DNA of 64,000 bases, from positions 186,001 through 250,000 of the forward strand of contig NZ_BMDJ01000002.1 in the NCBI RefSeq assembly GCF_014635725.1, written 5' to 3'. Positions 8,967 to 18,681 of the stretch are shown piece after piece. How positions within the stretch are numbered: position 1 is the stretch's first letter; every line of letters starts with the position of its first letter. The DNA is from Pedobacter mendelii. Its GTDB lineage: Bacteria > Bacteroidota > Bacteroidia > Sphingobacteriales > Sphingobacteriaceae. The translations under genes and the position numbers were made by a program. Below the pieces are notes generated by a model. That model was not told where the DNA came from. It saw nothing but the letters and a program-made list of their open reading frames with translations, and made no database searches.

Positions 8967-11900
8967 TTAAAAAGTTACAGATAAACCTAAATTATAGAGC
9001 CTTTCTGGCGGATAATTGGTGTTGGAATTATTATTCGATATTTCTGGATCATATTCGTACAATGAACCAAGTTTTGTCCAGGTAATTAAATTAGTTCCAT
9101 TTACGTAAATTCTAGCCCCTTTTAAGTGAACTTTATTTACCCAAGCTTGCGGAATTCCGTAGCTTAACTCAACAGACTTTAACCTTACATAGTCGCCTCT
9201 AACATTCCAAAAATTGGATGGTGAAGTTGGGATTGAAATGGAGTTTGGTGAGGTTGATAGAATTGGATATTTCGCATTATCGCCAAGTTCTGGTGTCCAG
9301 CTTTGTTGGTGAATTGCCTGAAGGTTTGATCCAAATGCCTGGATTGATTCACGAACTCCCGCCACGTTAAAATTCAATGCCCCCTGAAAAAGTACATTTA
9401 AACTTAGGGTTTTGTAATTTGCACTTAAATTTATTCCAAGTATTGTATTTGGGGTATTAGAGTAATCGAAATAAGATTGGTCGGCATCTGTTATGGCACC
9501 ATCGCCATTTAAATCTGCGTATTTAATATCTCCGGGTTTAGCGCCATTGAGTGGTTTAGCACTACTAGTTACATCAGTAGCATCTTTGTAAAACCCTAGA
9601 AAAGTATATTGCTTTGGGGTGTTAATTGCATTACCTGTATATTTTTGATATGGAAAAAGCGGCAATGCCTCATCTTGGAAAGTAATCTTATTTTTTGCAA
9701 CGGAAACATTTCCGCCTACTCTGTAAGTGAAGTCTTTTCCAACTTTATCGTTGTATGCCATTTCTACTTCATAACCTTTATTATTAGTTTTACCTAAATT
9801 AACAGGTGGAAGCGACTGACCAAATACAAATGATACGGTTCCTCTATTGGTAAGGATATCGAATCTATCTTCGTTAAAAACGTCTACACTACCTGTAATA
9901 CGACCTTTGAAAAGACTGATATCAGCACCCAAATTTAGCTTTTTAACCTTTTCCCAAGTTACATCCCCATTAGCTAAACGTCCCTCATAAATCGATGTAT
10001 AGGCATTATGTGAGTTACCGAAGGAAGCACTTCCGCTATTATTGTACGTTTGTAAATAAGCGTATGCAAAATTTCCTATATCATCAGTACCTACTAAACC
10101 ATAGGATGCTCTAAGTTTTAATCGATCAACAAATTTCACATGATCTTTAAAAAACTGCTCTTCTGATATGTTATATCCAACTGAACCTGCGGGAAAAAAC
10201 CCGTATTTCTTTCCATCTGCAAAAACTTCCGATTTATTATACCCGACGTTAAAATCCGCTAAATATTTCCCTTTATAATCATACCCAATACGTCCAGAAA
10301 ATCCACTGGTTGGTACCGGAATAAAGTTCAATATTCTATTGGTATTATTTGGGTCCCTCAACCCAAAAAAGCTACGATTATTGTATAACGCCAAACCGGT
10401 AAAGTGGTGTGAACCAAAAGTACGGTCGTAATTTAGTGAAGCTTGGGGGTTAATAGTTCTTGTAGTTGCACCAGGACTATAGTTTAGCGTATAGGGCCCA
10501 ACTCTGAAAACATTGGCATCTCTAGGTGTATATGTCCCTGTTGTTGAATTGTATATGAAAGACGGAAATGTTCCTCTAGATAAGCCTCTCGTATACGTAT
10601 AGGTGCTTCCGTAAGCAATTGCACCTCTAATGGATAGGCCTTTCGTCAAAAAATCCAGACGTTGCGTCGCCGAAGCATTTACATTCATGTTATTTTCGAA
10701 ATCCCTGCTGTAACCACCTAAACTTAACGCCTGTACCAGGTTTGGAGAACTGTATCTGTCTGGTTGCCTATTACTATAGCCATAACTTCCATCTGGATTA
10801 TAAATTGGATAAGCAAGAGGCGATAAGGTTAAGTAACTGTTATAAAAGTAGAAAACGTTTGTTATACCATTGATGTTCGGAATAACCGGATTGTTTCTTT
10901 CACCGATATTACCAAACAAATCTATTTTAACATTTAGTGTTTTTGTAGCCTTGATGTCTAAGTTTGAACGATAATTATACCTCTTGTAGTAGAAATTATT
11001 GTTAATGTCTTCATCTTTACCAAAATCATTGAGAATACCATTTTGATTAACCATGCCTAAAGATGCAAAGTACTTAATCACATCGTTACCACCACTAATA
11101 TCAAAGTTGGTACGCAACTGGTAACTATAATCACGAAACAATACTTTTTTCCAATTTACATCAGGAAACCCATAAGGATCGTCACCGGTACGGTAATGCT
11201 CAAGATCTGAAGCACTGAAAAATTTATTTCCTGGTGCTGTTGGTGATGCTCCATCATTGATTAATGCTTGATTGTATAATAGAGCCGATTCATAAGAATT
11301 TAAAAACTTAGGCAACCTTGTTGGTTGAGATATAGCATATTCGCTACGAAAAGTGATGGCAGGCGGCCCAACAACACCACGACGTGTGGTTACTAAAACT
11401 ACACCATTGGCGCCTTTTATGCCATAAACTGCTGTTGTAGAAGCATCTTTTAAAATACTTACGCTCTCAATTTCATTGGCATCTAAACGTGCAAACTGTG
11501 CATACGTAAACTCAATATCATCCACGATAATGAGTGGCTGATTTGAGCCTGTATAAGATCCCGTACCGCGAATAAAGAATGTTGCGCCATCAGAACCAGG
11601 CTGTCCACTGGTTTGCTGTGAGCTAAAACCTGGTAAACGGCCCGCCAATGTGTTTTGCAAACTGGCTGATGGATTTCTCCTAATGTCTGCACCAGATACG
11701 GAACTGATTGCTCCGGTAAGTGTTGCTTTCTTCGTAGTTCCATAGCCGATAACCACCACTTCATCCAAACCTTTTACGTCTGCTTCCAGCGTTATGGTGA
11801 TTTTTGTTGCTTGACCAACATTGACCTCTTTTGTAAGAAATCCCAAGGCTTTAACGATTAAAATTTTGCTTTGTCCACGCATTGTGATGGTAAATCTACC

Positions 11901-12065
11901 ATCCACTCCTGTAGACGCTCCGTTTCCAGGCACATCTTTTTCTAAGATACTTGCTCCAGGTATTCCGCCATCGTTATCAGTAACCTGTCCTTGTATATTA
12001 ACATTTTGTGCAAAGAGCATCTTCGATAAGATGGTAAATGCGAAAAGGAATATATATTTTTTCAT
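8967..12065 (-). CDS. SusC/RagA-family TonB-dependent outer-membrane transporter (second pair)
   Basis: A 1032-residue SusC-type receptor. It has a signal peptide (residues 1-19), a carboxypeptidase-regulatory-like domain (~22-105, NIQGQVTDNDGGIPGAS), the SusC hallmark DEVVVIGYGT (~100-109), a plug domain (~115-230, with SILKDASTTAVYGIKGANG) and a large beta-barrel ending LYNLGLSVTF with terminal aromatic. It imports oligosaccharides across the outer membrane, driven by TonB. It follows SusD of the first pair by 33 bp and precedes its own SusD by 10 bp, so the four genes form one transcription unit. Confidence 0.97.
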   Translation of the reverse strand: MKKYIFLFAFTILSKMLFAQNVNIQGQVTDNDGGIPGASILEKDVPGNGASTGVDGRFTITMRGQSKILIVKALGFLTKEVNVGQATKITITLEADVKGLDEVVVIGYGTTKKATLTGAISSVSGADIRRNPSASLQNTLAGRLPGFSSQQTSGQPGSDGATFFIRGTGSYTGSNQPLIIVDDIEFTYAQFARLDANEIESVSILKDASTTAVYGIKGANGVVLVTTRRGVVGPPAITFRSEYAISQPTRLPKFLNSYESALLYNQALINDGASPTAPGNKFFSASDLEHYRTGDDPYGFPDVNWKKVLFRDYSYQLRTNFDISGGNDVIKYFASLGMVNQNGILNDFGKDEDINNNFYYKRYNYRSNLDIKATKTLNVKIDLFGNIGERNNPVIPNINGITNVFYFYNSYLTLSPLAYPIYNPDGSYGYSNRQPDRYSSPNLVQALSLGGYSRDFENNMNVNASATQRLDFLTKGLSIRGAIAYGSTYTYTRGLSRGTFPSFIYNSTTGTYTPRDANVFRVGPYTLNYSPGATTRTINPQASLNYDRTFGSHHFTGLALYNNRSFFGLRDPNNTNRILNFIPVPTSGFSGRIGYDYKGKYLADFNVGYNKSEVFADGKKYGFFPAGSVGYNISEEQFFKDHVKFVDRLKLRASYGLVGTDDIGNFAYAYLQTYNNSGSASFGNSHNAYTSIYEGRLANGDVTWEKVKKLNLGADISLFKGRITGSVDVFNEDRFDILTNRGTVSFVFGQSLPPVNLGKTNNKGYEVEMAYNDKVGKDFTYRVGGNVSVAKNKITFQDEALPLFPYQKYTGNAINTPKQYTFLGFYKDATDVTSSAKPLNGAKPGDIKYADLNGDGAITDADQSYFDYSNTPNTILGINLSANYKTLSLNVLFQGALNFNVAGVRESIQAFGSNLQAIHQQSWTPELGDNAKYPILSTSPNSISIPTSPSNFWNVRGDYVRLKSVELSYGIPQAWVNKVHLKGARIYVNGTNLITWTKLGSLYEYDPEISNNNSNTNYPPERLYNLGLSVTF

Positions 12066-12098
12066 AAATAATTTCAGTTCTAATTTATTGACGAATAC

Positions 12099-13802
12099 TT
12101 ACCAACCTTCATTCTGTACCAAATTCCTATTTCTGACAATTTCAGCGTATGGAATCGGCATTATATAGAACTTCGGGCTAAACGTGGTGTTTACCACCGT
12201 AAAGGGTGTATAGGTTAAAGTTCCTGGTGTAGTATTGGTAATTTTATTTCCATGCAGCGCACCATTAAGCAGTTGACCTGCTATTTTCCATCTGCGAATA
12301 TCCCAGAAACGTTGCTCTTCAAAAGCCATTTCTATTCTGCGTTCGTTCTGAATGAACGTACGCATTTGTTCTTGAGTCATGCCATTAGCGATTCCATAGC
12401 TTCCCGTTCCAACTACAATCCCAGCTCTGGCGCGTAAGCTACGAAGTGGCGCATAAGCATCTGTTGTTCTACCTGCTTCATTTAAACACTCGGCATAATC
12501 AAGTAATACACCTCCATATCTGAAGATTGGAAAGTTATGATCTTGCGTGCTGTAGGCTGTAGCAGTAGAGAAATCAGCCATAAATTTTTTCGCATAATAG
12601 CCAGTTCTGGTTTGCACGGTAACCCCTCCTGGTTTATCTCTTCCACCCTCAAACGTTTCTACGTTCCTCGTATTCAGCCACTTCATTCCATTGTAGAAAA
12701 CCGTGTTATCCAATCTTTTGTCACGGCCAACGTACGGATTGCTTGCAATATATCCGGATGCCGGATCGGTAATACTTAAACCATTTGCCATCGGAAAAGC
12801 ATCTACAAGTTCCTGCGTCGGACTTGTAAAACCATTACTCAAAGGCGTAGTATAACCCATTGGGGCATTATTGGTTTCTATATCAAATGTTTTAGCACGT
12901 TGTTTCGCCAAAATGATTTCTGTATTTTTTCTTGCCAGAAATACGCCGTTAAATGTAGATACCAATGAGTAAGCATTTAAATTAATTAGATCCTGTGTCG
13001 CATTTAAAGCTGTTGTCCATCTTGTAGCGTCATATGTTGTGTAACCAGCTAGTGCTTTCTTTACTGGATCGCTAGAAATACCACCGCCATTATATAGCGG
13101 ACTAGCTGCATACAATAGTACTCTGGCTTTTAAGGCAAAAGCACAACCACGTGTAATTCTTCCAAGGTCGGTATCTACCACTGGTTCCAAACGCAACAGC
13201 GTTTTAATTGCATCGCACTCGCTAACAATATAATCAACACACTGTGCAAACGTATTGCGGGGAATTTGCAAGTTATCATCAGGGGTTAATATTTTATCGC
13301 CTATTAGAGGAACGCCTCCGTAACGTTTAATCATTTCGAAATAATTCATTGCCCTGATAAAGCGCGCTTCTGCTTTCCAATACTGAATTGTGTTTGGCGC
13401 ATTTGCATCAACAGGAACCACATCAACATTTGCCAGAAAATCATTAGCCGCTCTTATGGAACGATAGGCATTCTCCCAGTTGTCATCAGGATTATTGGTT
13501 GAATTTAATCGGCCGTTAGTAAAATATTCTACAACCTTATTTAATCTTGATGGTAATGCATCATCACTTCCTGCATCTAAAAAATCTCCCGCTACGACAT
13601 CACCGTCGACTTTAACACGATTAAAGCCATCTGGCAGTGAAGTATATAAATCGGACAGTACTTGTCTTGCATAATCACCATTTTTATCCAATGGATCATA
13701 AACATTATTTTTTTTCAATCCCTGTAGAGGTGTTTGTTCATATTTCTTGCACGCTGCCATACATATCAGGGCAATCATGAAAATCATTATTCTCGCTTTC
13801 AT
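12099..13802 (-). CDS. SusD/RagB-family nutrient-binding outer-membrane lipoprotein (first pair)
   Basis: A 567-residue SusD-like lipoprotein. The signal MKARIMIFMIALICMAACKK ends in a lipobox with C18. Family features seen are AEARFIRAMNYFEMIKRYGG near residue 150, RRIEMAFEEQRFWDIRRWK near 500 and the closing PIPYAEIVRNRNLVQNEGW. It should form the extracellular lid of the SusC encoded 11 bp upstream. The conserved CVDYIVSECDA segment is shared with the second SusD, pointing to a common origin of the two pairs. Ligand specificity cannot be read from sequence. Confidence 0.96.
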   Translation of the reverse strand: MKARIMIFMIALICMAACKKYEQTPLQGLKKNNVYDPLDKNGDYARQVLSDLYTSLPDGFNRVKVDGDVVAGDFLDAGSDDALPSRLNKVVEYFTNGRLNSTNNPDDNWENAYRSIRAANDFLANVDVVPVDANAPNTIQYWKAEARFIRAMNYFEMIKRYGGVPLIGDKILTPDDNLQIPRNTFAQCVDYIVSECDAIKTLLRLEPVVDTDLGRITRGCAFALKARVLLYAASPLYNGGGISSDPVKKALAGYTTYDATRWTTALNATQDLINLNAYSLVSTFNGVFLARKNTEIILAKQRAKTFDIETNNAPMGYTTPLSNGFTSPTQELVDAFPMANGLSITDPASGYIASNPYVGRDKRLDNTVFYNGMKWLNTRNVETFEGGRDKPGGVTVQTRTGYYAKKFMADFSTATAYSTQDHNFPIFRYGGVLLDYAECLNEAGRTTDAYAPLRSLRARAGIVVGTGSYGIANGMTQEQMRTFIQNERRIEMAFEEQRFWDIRRWKIAGQLLNGALHGNKITNTTPGTLTYTPFTVVNTTFSPKFYIMPIPYAEIVRNRNLVQNEGW

Positions 13803-13813
13803 TTATTTAACGA

Positions 13814-16800
13814 TTAAAATTTAACACTTAAACCACCGTTTACTACACGCTGAATAGGATAGACACCTCCATACGTTTCTGGATCTACCCGATCAAACGC
13901 TGAAGTTGTTAATAAATTAGTTCCATTAACAAACACCCGAATTGACGATACTTTAAGTTTTTCAGTAAACTTTGATGCAATTGTATAACCCAGCTCTACA
14001 TTTTTAAGGCGCAAATAATTTCCACTGTGCATCCAAAATGACGACACAATATTATTATTGAAATTGTTGCCCACAGTTACTCTTGGGTAAGTTGCTGTAG
14101 CGGCAGTCGCTGGTGTCCAACGGTTTAAATTATGTTCGTAAGCTTGTCCAAATCCTCCATTTTGAAATTCCCATTCACTGTTACCAGTCAACAACAGGTT
14201 TCTATTGGCCACACCCTGAAGTAAAACGCTTAAATCCAAGCCTCCATAAGAAAAACCAACTGTAGCACCATAATAAACTAACGGATTATCTGTACCTAAC
14301 TTAGCTTGGTCAAATTGGTCAATAATACCATCACTGTTTAGATCTTTATATTTTATATCTCCAGGTACTGGCGAATAACCCGCAATTTTAGCAGATGCAT
14401 TGATTTCGGTTTGCGACTGGAATAAACCATCAGCAATATAACCGAATGGTGTACCCACCGGTAACCCTGTGCGACTTTGATAATCAAATTGTCTGAACAC
14501 TTCATTCTGAAAAACAACTTTAGATTGTAAAGTACTGACATTACCCGATAAGAAATAACTGAATTTACCAAACGATTGTTGCCAATTCATTTGTAATTCA
14601 AAGCCATTGTAACGATTTACGCCGACGTTGAGGTTACGAATCGATGTACCTACAATAGTTGACAAGTTTGCAGAAGTTAGCAAGTCAGAATATTTATTAT
14701 TGAAATATTCAGCCTGAATGAATAGCTTATTATTAAATAAATTAGTTTTTATACCTAAGTTAAACTTATCGCCTTTTTCCCAAGTTACGTTTGGATTTGC
14801 CAACACATCCTGACGCAAAGCAGCATTACTCGCTACACTTGTTCCAAAGAAATAGGAACTAGGACTACCAACATAAAACTGTTGAAATACAAAATATCCT
14901 GAGGCATCGTTACCTGTCCTTCCATAACTCGCGAACAATTTCAGATCATTTAACCAGGAAAGTTTCGGCATAAATTTTTCCTTCGTAATGTTCCAGCTCA
15001 AACCTGCTGCTGGGAAAAACCCCATTGGTGTGCTTGATGGATACCTGTTTGTTTTGTTAAGCCCTACCACAAATTCAGCAGTGTAACGTTCATCGAAATT
15101 GTAGGATACACGACCAGAACCTCCATAATAATTTAACCCCAACTCACTGCCACTATTTACATTATCACTTGTTACCCTAACTTGAGCATCAAAATTATTT
15201 AAACCGAAACTACGTTTATAGCCGATTGCACCTTCTAGATAGGATTGTCTATTTTGAAAATCTGTTCCAGTGGAGTTACCTTGAGTTCCATTGGTACCAA
15301 ACATTTGATAGGTAGCTGCTACGCCCGTTCCAGTTTGTTTATAAACCGCAAAAGATTTAGATCGGTTTGTATTTTCCGAAACTCCAGAATAAAATGATAC
15401 TAAAGCTTGCGCCCATAGCCCTGGAGTAACCTCATCTAAACTTCTGCGAAGTGTTAAGTCGGTAATAATATCTCTCCGGTAATTTAAACTATAACCAGAA
15501 CTTACTGTTTGTGCGTAAATATTATTCTGAAATTGAGTTGTTCCCCCGTAACTTCCATTTTCATTGAAAATTGGATAAGCGTTGTTTGGTGTGTTCAATA
15601 TTGAATTAAAAATATTATCTGTACCAAAATTCCCTGGATGATTGCTATTCGAAATTTTACCAAAGAGATGTAGTCCAAGTATAGTTTTTGGAGTTAAATT
15701 GATATCAACATTAGACCTGATTGTATAGTTACTAATGCTACTATTAGTTGAATATGCATTTATGTCACTCTCTACCAGTTGGCCACCTAGTTTTTGATAT
15801 TGAACGCCAACATAATAACGTGCAACGGATCCTCCTCCCCTAAAGGTCAAGTCGTAACGCATAAATTTTGTATTTTCTTTTAAAATTTCGTCTTGCCAGT
15901 TTACATTTGGATGTCCAATAGGATCAGAACCTGTTCGAAAAGCCTCTATGTCTGTCGGTGTATATACTGGCAGATCACCACTGTTAACTCTAGCCTCATT
16001 ATACAACAAAGCGTAATTGTAAGCATCTAAAGTTTTTGGTGTTTTAAGGCTACTTTGTAAGCCATTTTGAGCGGTTAACGTAATCTGTTGAGTTCCCACT
16101 ATTCCTTTTTTTGTTGTAATCGCTATAACACCACCGGAAGAACGTAAGCCTAGCATAGCTGTAGAAACAGCATCCTTAAGTACAGTTATCGATTCTATCT
16201 CTTCTAAATCTATCCTCGTTAAATCTCTAGGAATTCCATCTACTAAAACAATTGGATTTTGTCCCCTTAAAAGTACGTTTGCTTCATCAACTGAAGGTCT
16301 TCCCGTAGTTTGATTAGTGTATAAACCAGTTAATCTTCCAGGCAAAGCATTTTTTATACTGGTTACCGGGAACTTCACCAAATCGGAGTTGTACACAGAC
16401 TGGGTAGATCCGGTAGTCATGTTTGGCGAAATAAGGATATCATTTGTTAATACAACTGCTTTCTGTTGCATCACCATCAGATTTTTTCCATTCACACGAA
16501 TAATCTGCGATTGATTTGCACCAACTAAGTACTTTCTCAGGAAAGTTTCATTAAGGCTAACTTGAATTTCATCGTTTATCGTTCCGGTTAATTGAGCCAT
16601 ACCTAAACTATCGGTTTGAACAGATGAACTAATTCGTAAGTTATTAAGGCTTACGCCTTTTACGGGAATATCATTTTCATCTAAAACAAGAAACTTGATC
16701 AGCTTCACCTGGCTAGTGTCTTGTTTTGAGGGCTGTGGAGCCTGATTTGCGAAACCTGGGTAGCTCAGGCATAACAAGGCCAAGAACAGCCTAAAATTCT

Positions 16801-16822
16801 TAAATATTTTTTTTTCACTCAT
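13814..16822 (-). CDS. SusC/RagA-family TonB-dependent transporter with divergent N-terminal domain (first pair)
   Basis: A 1002-residue SusC-type receptor. The signal peptide is residues ~1-26 (ending PGFANQ). The region ~38-115 occupies the place of the carboxypeptidase-regulatory-like domain but is divergent (LIKFLVLDENDIPVKGVSLN) and lacks the usual DEVVVIGYGT hallmark. The plug follows at ~140-240, with ITVLKDAVSTAMLGLRSSGG, and then the barrel, ending VVNGGLSVKF. It is the first gene of the SusCDCD block, with 589 bp of non-coding DNA upstream that must hold its promoter. It would import a different fragment from the second SusC, or work as an alternative receptor. Confidence 0.95.
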   Translation of the reverse strand: MSEKKIFKNFRLFLALLCLSYPGFANQAPQPSKQDTSQVKLIKFLVLDENDIPVKGVSLNNLRISSSVQTDSLGMAQLTGTINDEIQVSLNETFLRKYLVGANQSQIIRVNGKNLMVMQQKAVVLTNDILISPNMTTGSTQSVYNSDLVKFPVTSIKNALPGRLTGLYTNQTTGRPSVDEANVLLRGQNPIVLVDGIPRDLTRIDLEEIESITVLKDAVSTAMLGLRSSGGVIAITTKKGIVGTQQITLTAQNGLQSSLKTPKTLDAYNYALLYNEARVNSGDLPVYTPTDIEAFRTGSDPIGHPNVNWQDEILKENTKFMRYDLTFRGGGSVARYYVGVQYQKLGGQLVESDINAYSTNSSISNYTIRSNVDINLTPKTILGLHLFGKISNSNHPGNFGTDNIFNSILNTPNNAYPIFNENGSYGGTTQFQNNIYAQTVSSGYSLNYRRDIITDLTLRRSLDEVTPGLWAQALVSFYSGVSENTNRSKSFAVYKQTGTGVAATYQMFGTNGTQGNSTGTDFQNRQSYLEGAIGYKRSFGLNNFDAQVRVTSDNVNSGSELGLNYYGGSGRVSYNFDERYTAEFVVGLNKTNRYPSSTPMGFFPAAGLSWNITKEKFMPKLSWLNDLKLFASYGRTGNDASGYFVFQQFYVGSPSSYFFGTSVASNAALRQDVLANPNVTWEKGDKFNLGIKTNLFNNKLFIQAEYFNNKYSDLLTSANLSTIVGTSIRNLNVGVNRYNGFELQMNWQQSFGKFSYFLSGNVSTLQSKVVFQNEVFRQFDYQSRTGLPVGTPFGYIADGLFQSQTEINASAKIAGYSPVPGDIKYKDLNSDGIIDQFDQAKLGTDNPLVYYGATVGFSYGGLDLSVLLQGVANRNLLLTGNSEWEFQNGGFGQAYEHNLNRWTPATAATATYPRVTVGNNFNNNIVSSFWMHSGNYLRLKNVELGYTIASKFTEKLKVSSIRVFVNGTNLLTTSAFDRVDPETYGGVYPIQRVVNGGLSVKF

Positions 16823-17411
16823 AATCAGTTATAAAGGTTAGTTACATCAGTATATTACACGCTTAGTTTGGTGTAAGCATGCATAACATCAAATGAAATT
16901 GATTGTGACTTGTTGATTTAGCAGCAATACAGTTGCTCAATCAAGATTAACTTGTAATTAAGTTTTTCGTAAAAAAAGTTTGCTTTCCTGCTTACTTGAA
17001 ACTGTAAGAAATAGAAATTGGGGTAGCTAAAGATTTGTGTAAAATCTTTAATAGTAAATTTTTAATCATATCAAATTTGGTTAGTTAAGTTAAGCCTGTA
17101 AAAAGGCGTTGGTTAGTTTATTTAGTTTCGTGCTTTCGATTTGCTTTATAATATCATGTTAGATAAAATAAACCTACTGTTTTGGTTATTGCTCATAAGC
17201 TTTTTAAAATTTGGTTAAAACAAATAACTATAATTAAAGTACTTCCTATGAGGGGTAATACGGTAATTAATAGGGGATAAATTGTTATTTTATAGCAGAA
17301 ATAGATATTTAAAGACAATTTTTATTAATAAGTCGCAAATTTTAAACTTAAAAAGTAAGTTTATTTATTTAATTAAAAAATACTTGATATTGTAAAAACC
17401 GAAAAGTTAAA
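16823..17411. other. 589-bp non-coding region upstream of the SusCDCD block
   Basis: Very A+T-rich DNA between the DUF2264 stop and the first SusC start. It probably carries the main inducible promoter of the second half of the PUL and the target of the hybrid two-component regulator. I see one short inverted repeat, TTACAC at 16855-16860 and GTGTAA at 16871-16876 with a 10-bp spacer, as an operator candidate. I found no convincing -7 TAnnTTTG box and no coding remnant. Confidence 0.6.
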
Positions 17412-18665
17412 TTATCTTAAATCAGCACTATGGTCATTAGGGAAATCTTCGCCAGCCCAGATTTTTTGTGAACTCCACTTTGTTGGAGGATTTGCCCAAA
17501 AAGCATCTGTAGATGGTAGGCCTAAAGGCAAGAAAATGTTAGTACATATATAAGGGCTACCTTGGTTATTGTAAAAGTCTCCTAAATCGGGTTGAGCGCC
17601 ATATAAACCGATAGTTAACCAACCATTTTTATAAGTTGTTGTATTTTCTAAAGTCTTTTTTATTACAGCAGTTAATGCACAGCGAACCTGCTCCGGACTT
17701 AGTTGTTTTGGCAAAGCTTTTCTAAAAGCCATATCTGCCAGATGGTGAAATGCGCCGCCACGATATACAATTGAACGACCAGTTGCGGGATATGTTCCAT
17801 CCGTATTTATTAATCTTTCTTGAATGATTGCATAACGTTCGTTGCGTTTTTTAATCTTTTCGAACATGTTGTTGTAATCCTTAGTTTTTGTACCAATGAT
17901 GCTTGATATCGTTGCCAGATATGGATGAATAACATAGCTATTGTAGTAATCAAAAGCATAAGTGCTGCCATCTTTATACATACCGTCGCCCACATACCAT
18001 TGCTCCATTTGTTGTAAGGCATAGTCAACACGCATGGAATCCCAGGGGTAACCGAATTTGGCTAAAAATGCTTCATTCATCGCGGAGAACAATAACCAGT
18101 TCGAAAACACGGGCTTAAATCTTCTTGTGGTTACTATAGATTTCATCATTAATTCCTGATGTTTTTTATCAAGATTTTCCCATAACCATGGCGCACGTAC
18201 AAAAGCCAATGCCACATAAGAAGCATCTACCAACTGCTGACCGCCAATATCATAGTTCATAAAATCTTTTGCGTTCGAATCCAAAGAATTTTTTAAACCT
18301 TGAATTACCCACTGTCTGTATTTATTTCTTAAGGCAACTTCAGCAGCATCTCCACCTTCTAACTGTAACCAGGGTGCAATTCCGCTTAAAACCCGACCTA
18401 AAACCTCAACATACTGAACTTTAATTCTATGCTCTTTGTTATCAATATGGATTGAGGTAACCTTTGGCATATTTATGCGTAGACTATCTTTTGCGAGATT
18501 ATACAAAACCGGTTTCACCATTTTATCCATCTGTTGCAGCCAGAATTGTCTATCGCTTAAAACTGCTGTCTTTTTATTGGTCTTCTTTTGCTGAGCAAAT
18601 ACAGCTATTGAAAAGCATGCAAGCATCAATACGGTAAGCGATAATTTTTTTATAGGGATATTCAT
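17412..18665 (-). CDS. DUF2264 family protein (GH154-type beta-glucuronidase candidate)
   Basis: A 417-residue secreted protein (signal peptide ~1-25, ending VFAQQ) of the DUF2264 family, an alpha/alpha-barrel fold. Typical segments are VLGRVLSGIAPWLQLEG (~90-106), the NWLLFSAMNEAFL region (~190-205) and VGDGMYKDGSTYAFDYYNSYVIHP (~230-253). From memory, a DUF2264 protein of the Bacteroides thetaiotaomicron arabinogalactan locus is a beta-glucuronidase and founded CAZy GH154. By that link it would remove glucuronic acid from side chains. It is the last gene of the BNR-GH43-GH105-DUF2264 operon, 16 bp after GH105. The family call is firm; the activity is inferred. Confidence 0.85.
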   Translation of the reverse strand: MNIPIKKLSLTVLMLACFSIAVFAQQKKTNKKTAVLSDRQFWLQQMDKMVKPVLYNLAKDSLRINMPKVTSIHIDNKEHRIKVQYVEVLGRVLSGIAPWLQLEGGDAAEVALRNKYRQWVIQGLKNSLDSNAKDFMNYDIGGQQLVDASYVALAFVRAPWLWENLDKKHQELMMKSIVTTRRFKPVFSNWLLFSAMNEAFLAKFGYPWDSMRVDYALQQMEQWYVGDGMYKDGSTYAFDYYNSYVIHPYLATISSIIGTKTKDYNNMFEKIKKRNERYAIIQERLINTDGTYPATGRSIVYRGGAFHHLADMAFRKALPKQLSPEQVRCALTAVIKKTLENTTTYKNGWLTIGLYGAQPDLGDFYNNQGSPYICTNIFLPLGLPSTDAFWANPPTKWSSQKIWAGEDFPNDHSADLR

Positions 18666-18681
18666 GAGTATTTTAGTTCGG

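Noticed and set aside
16823-17411. Riboswitch or other structured RNA before the SusCDCD block
   Set aside because: I looked for strong stems and known conserved cores and saw only one short inverted repeat in A+T-rich DNA.
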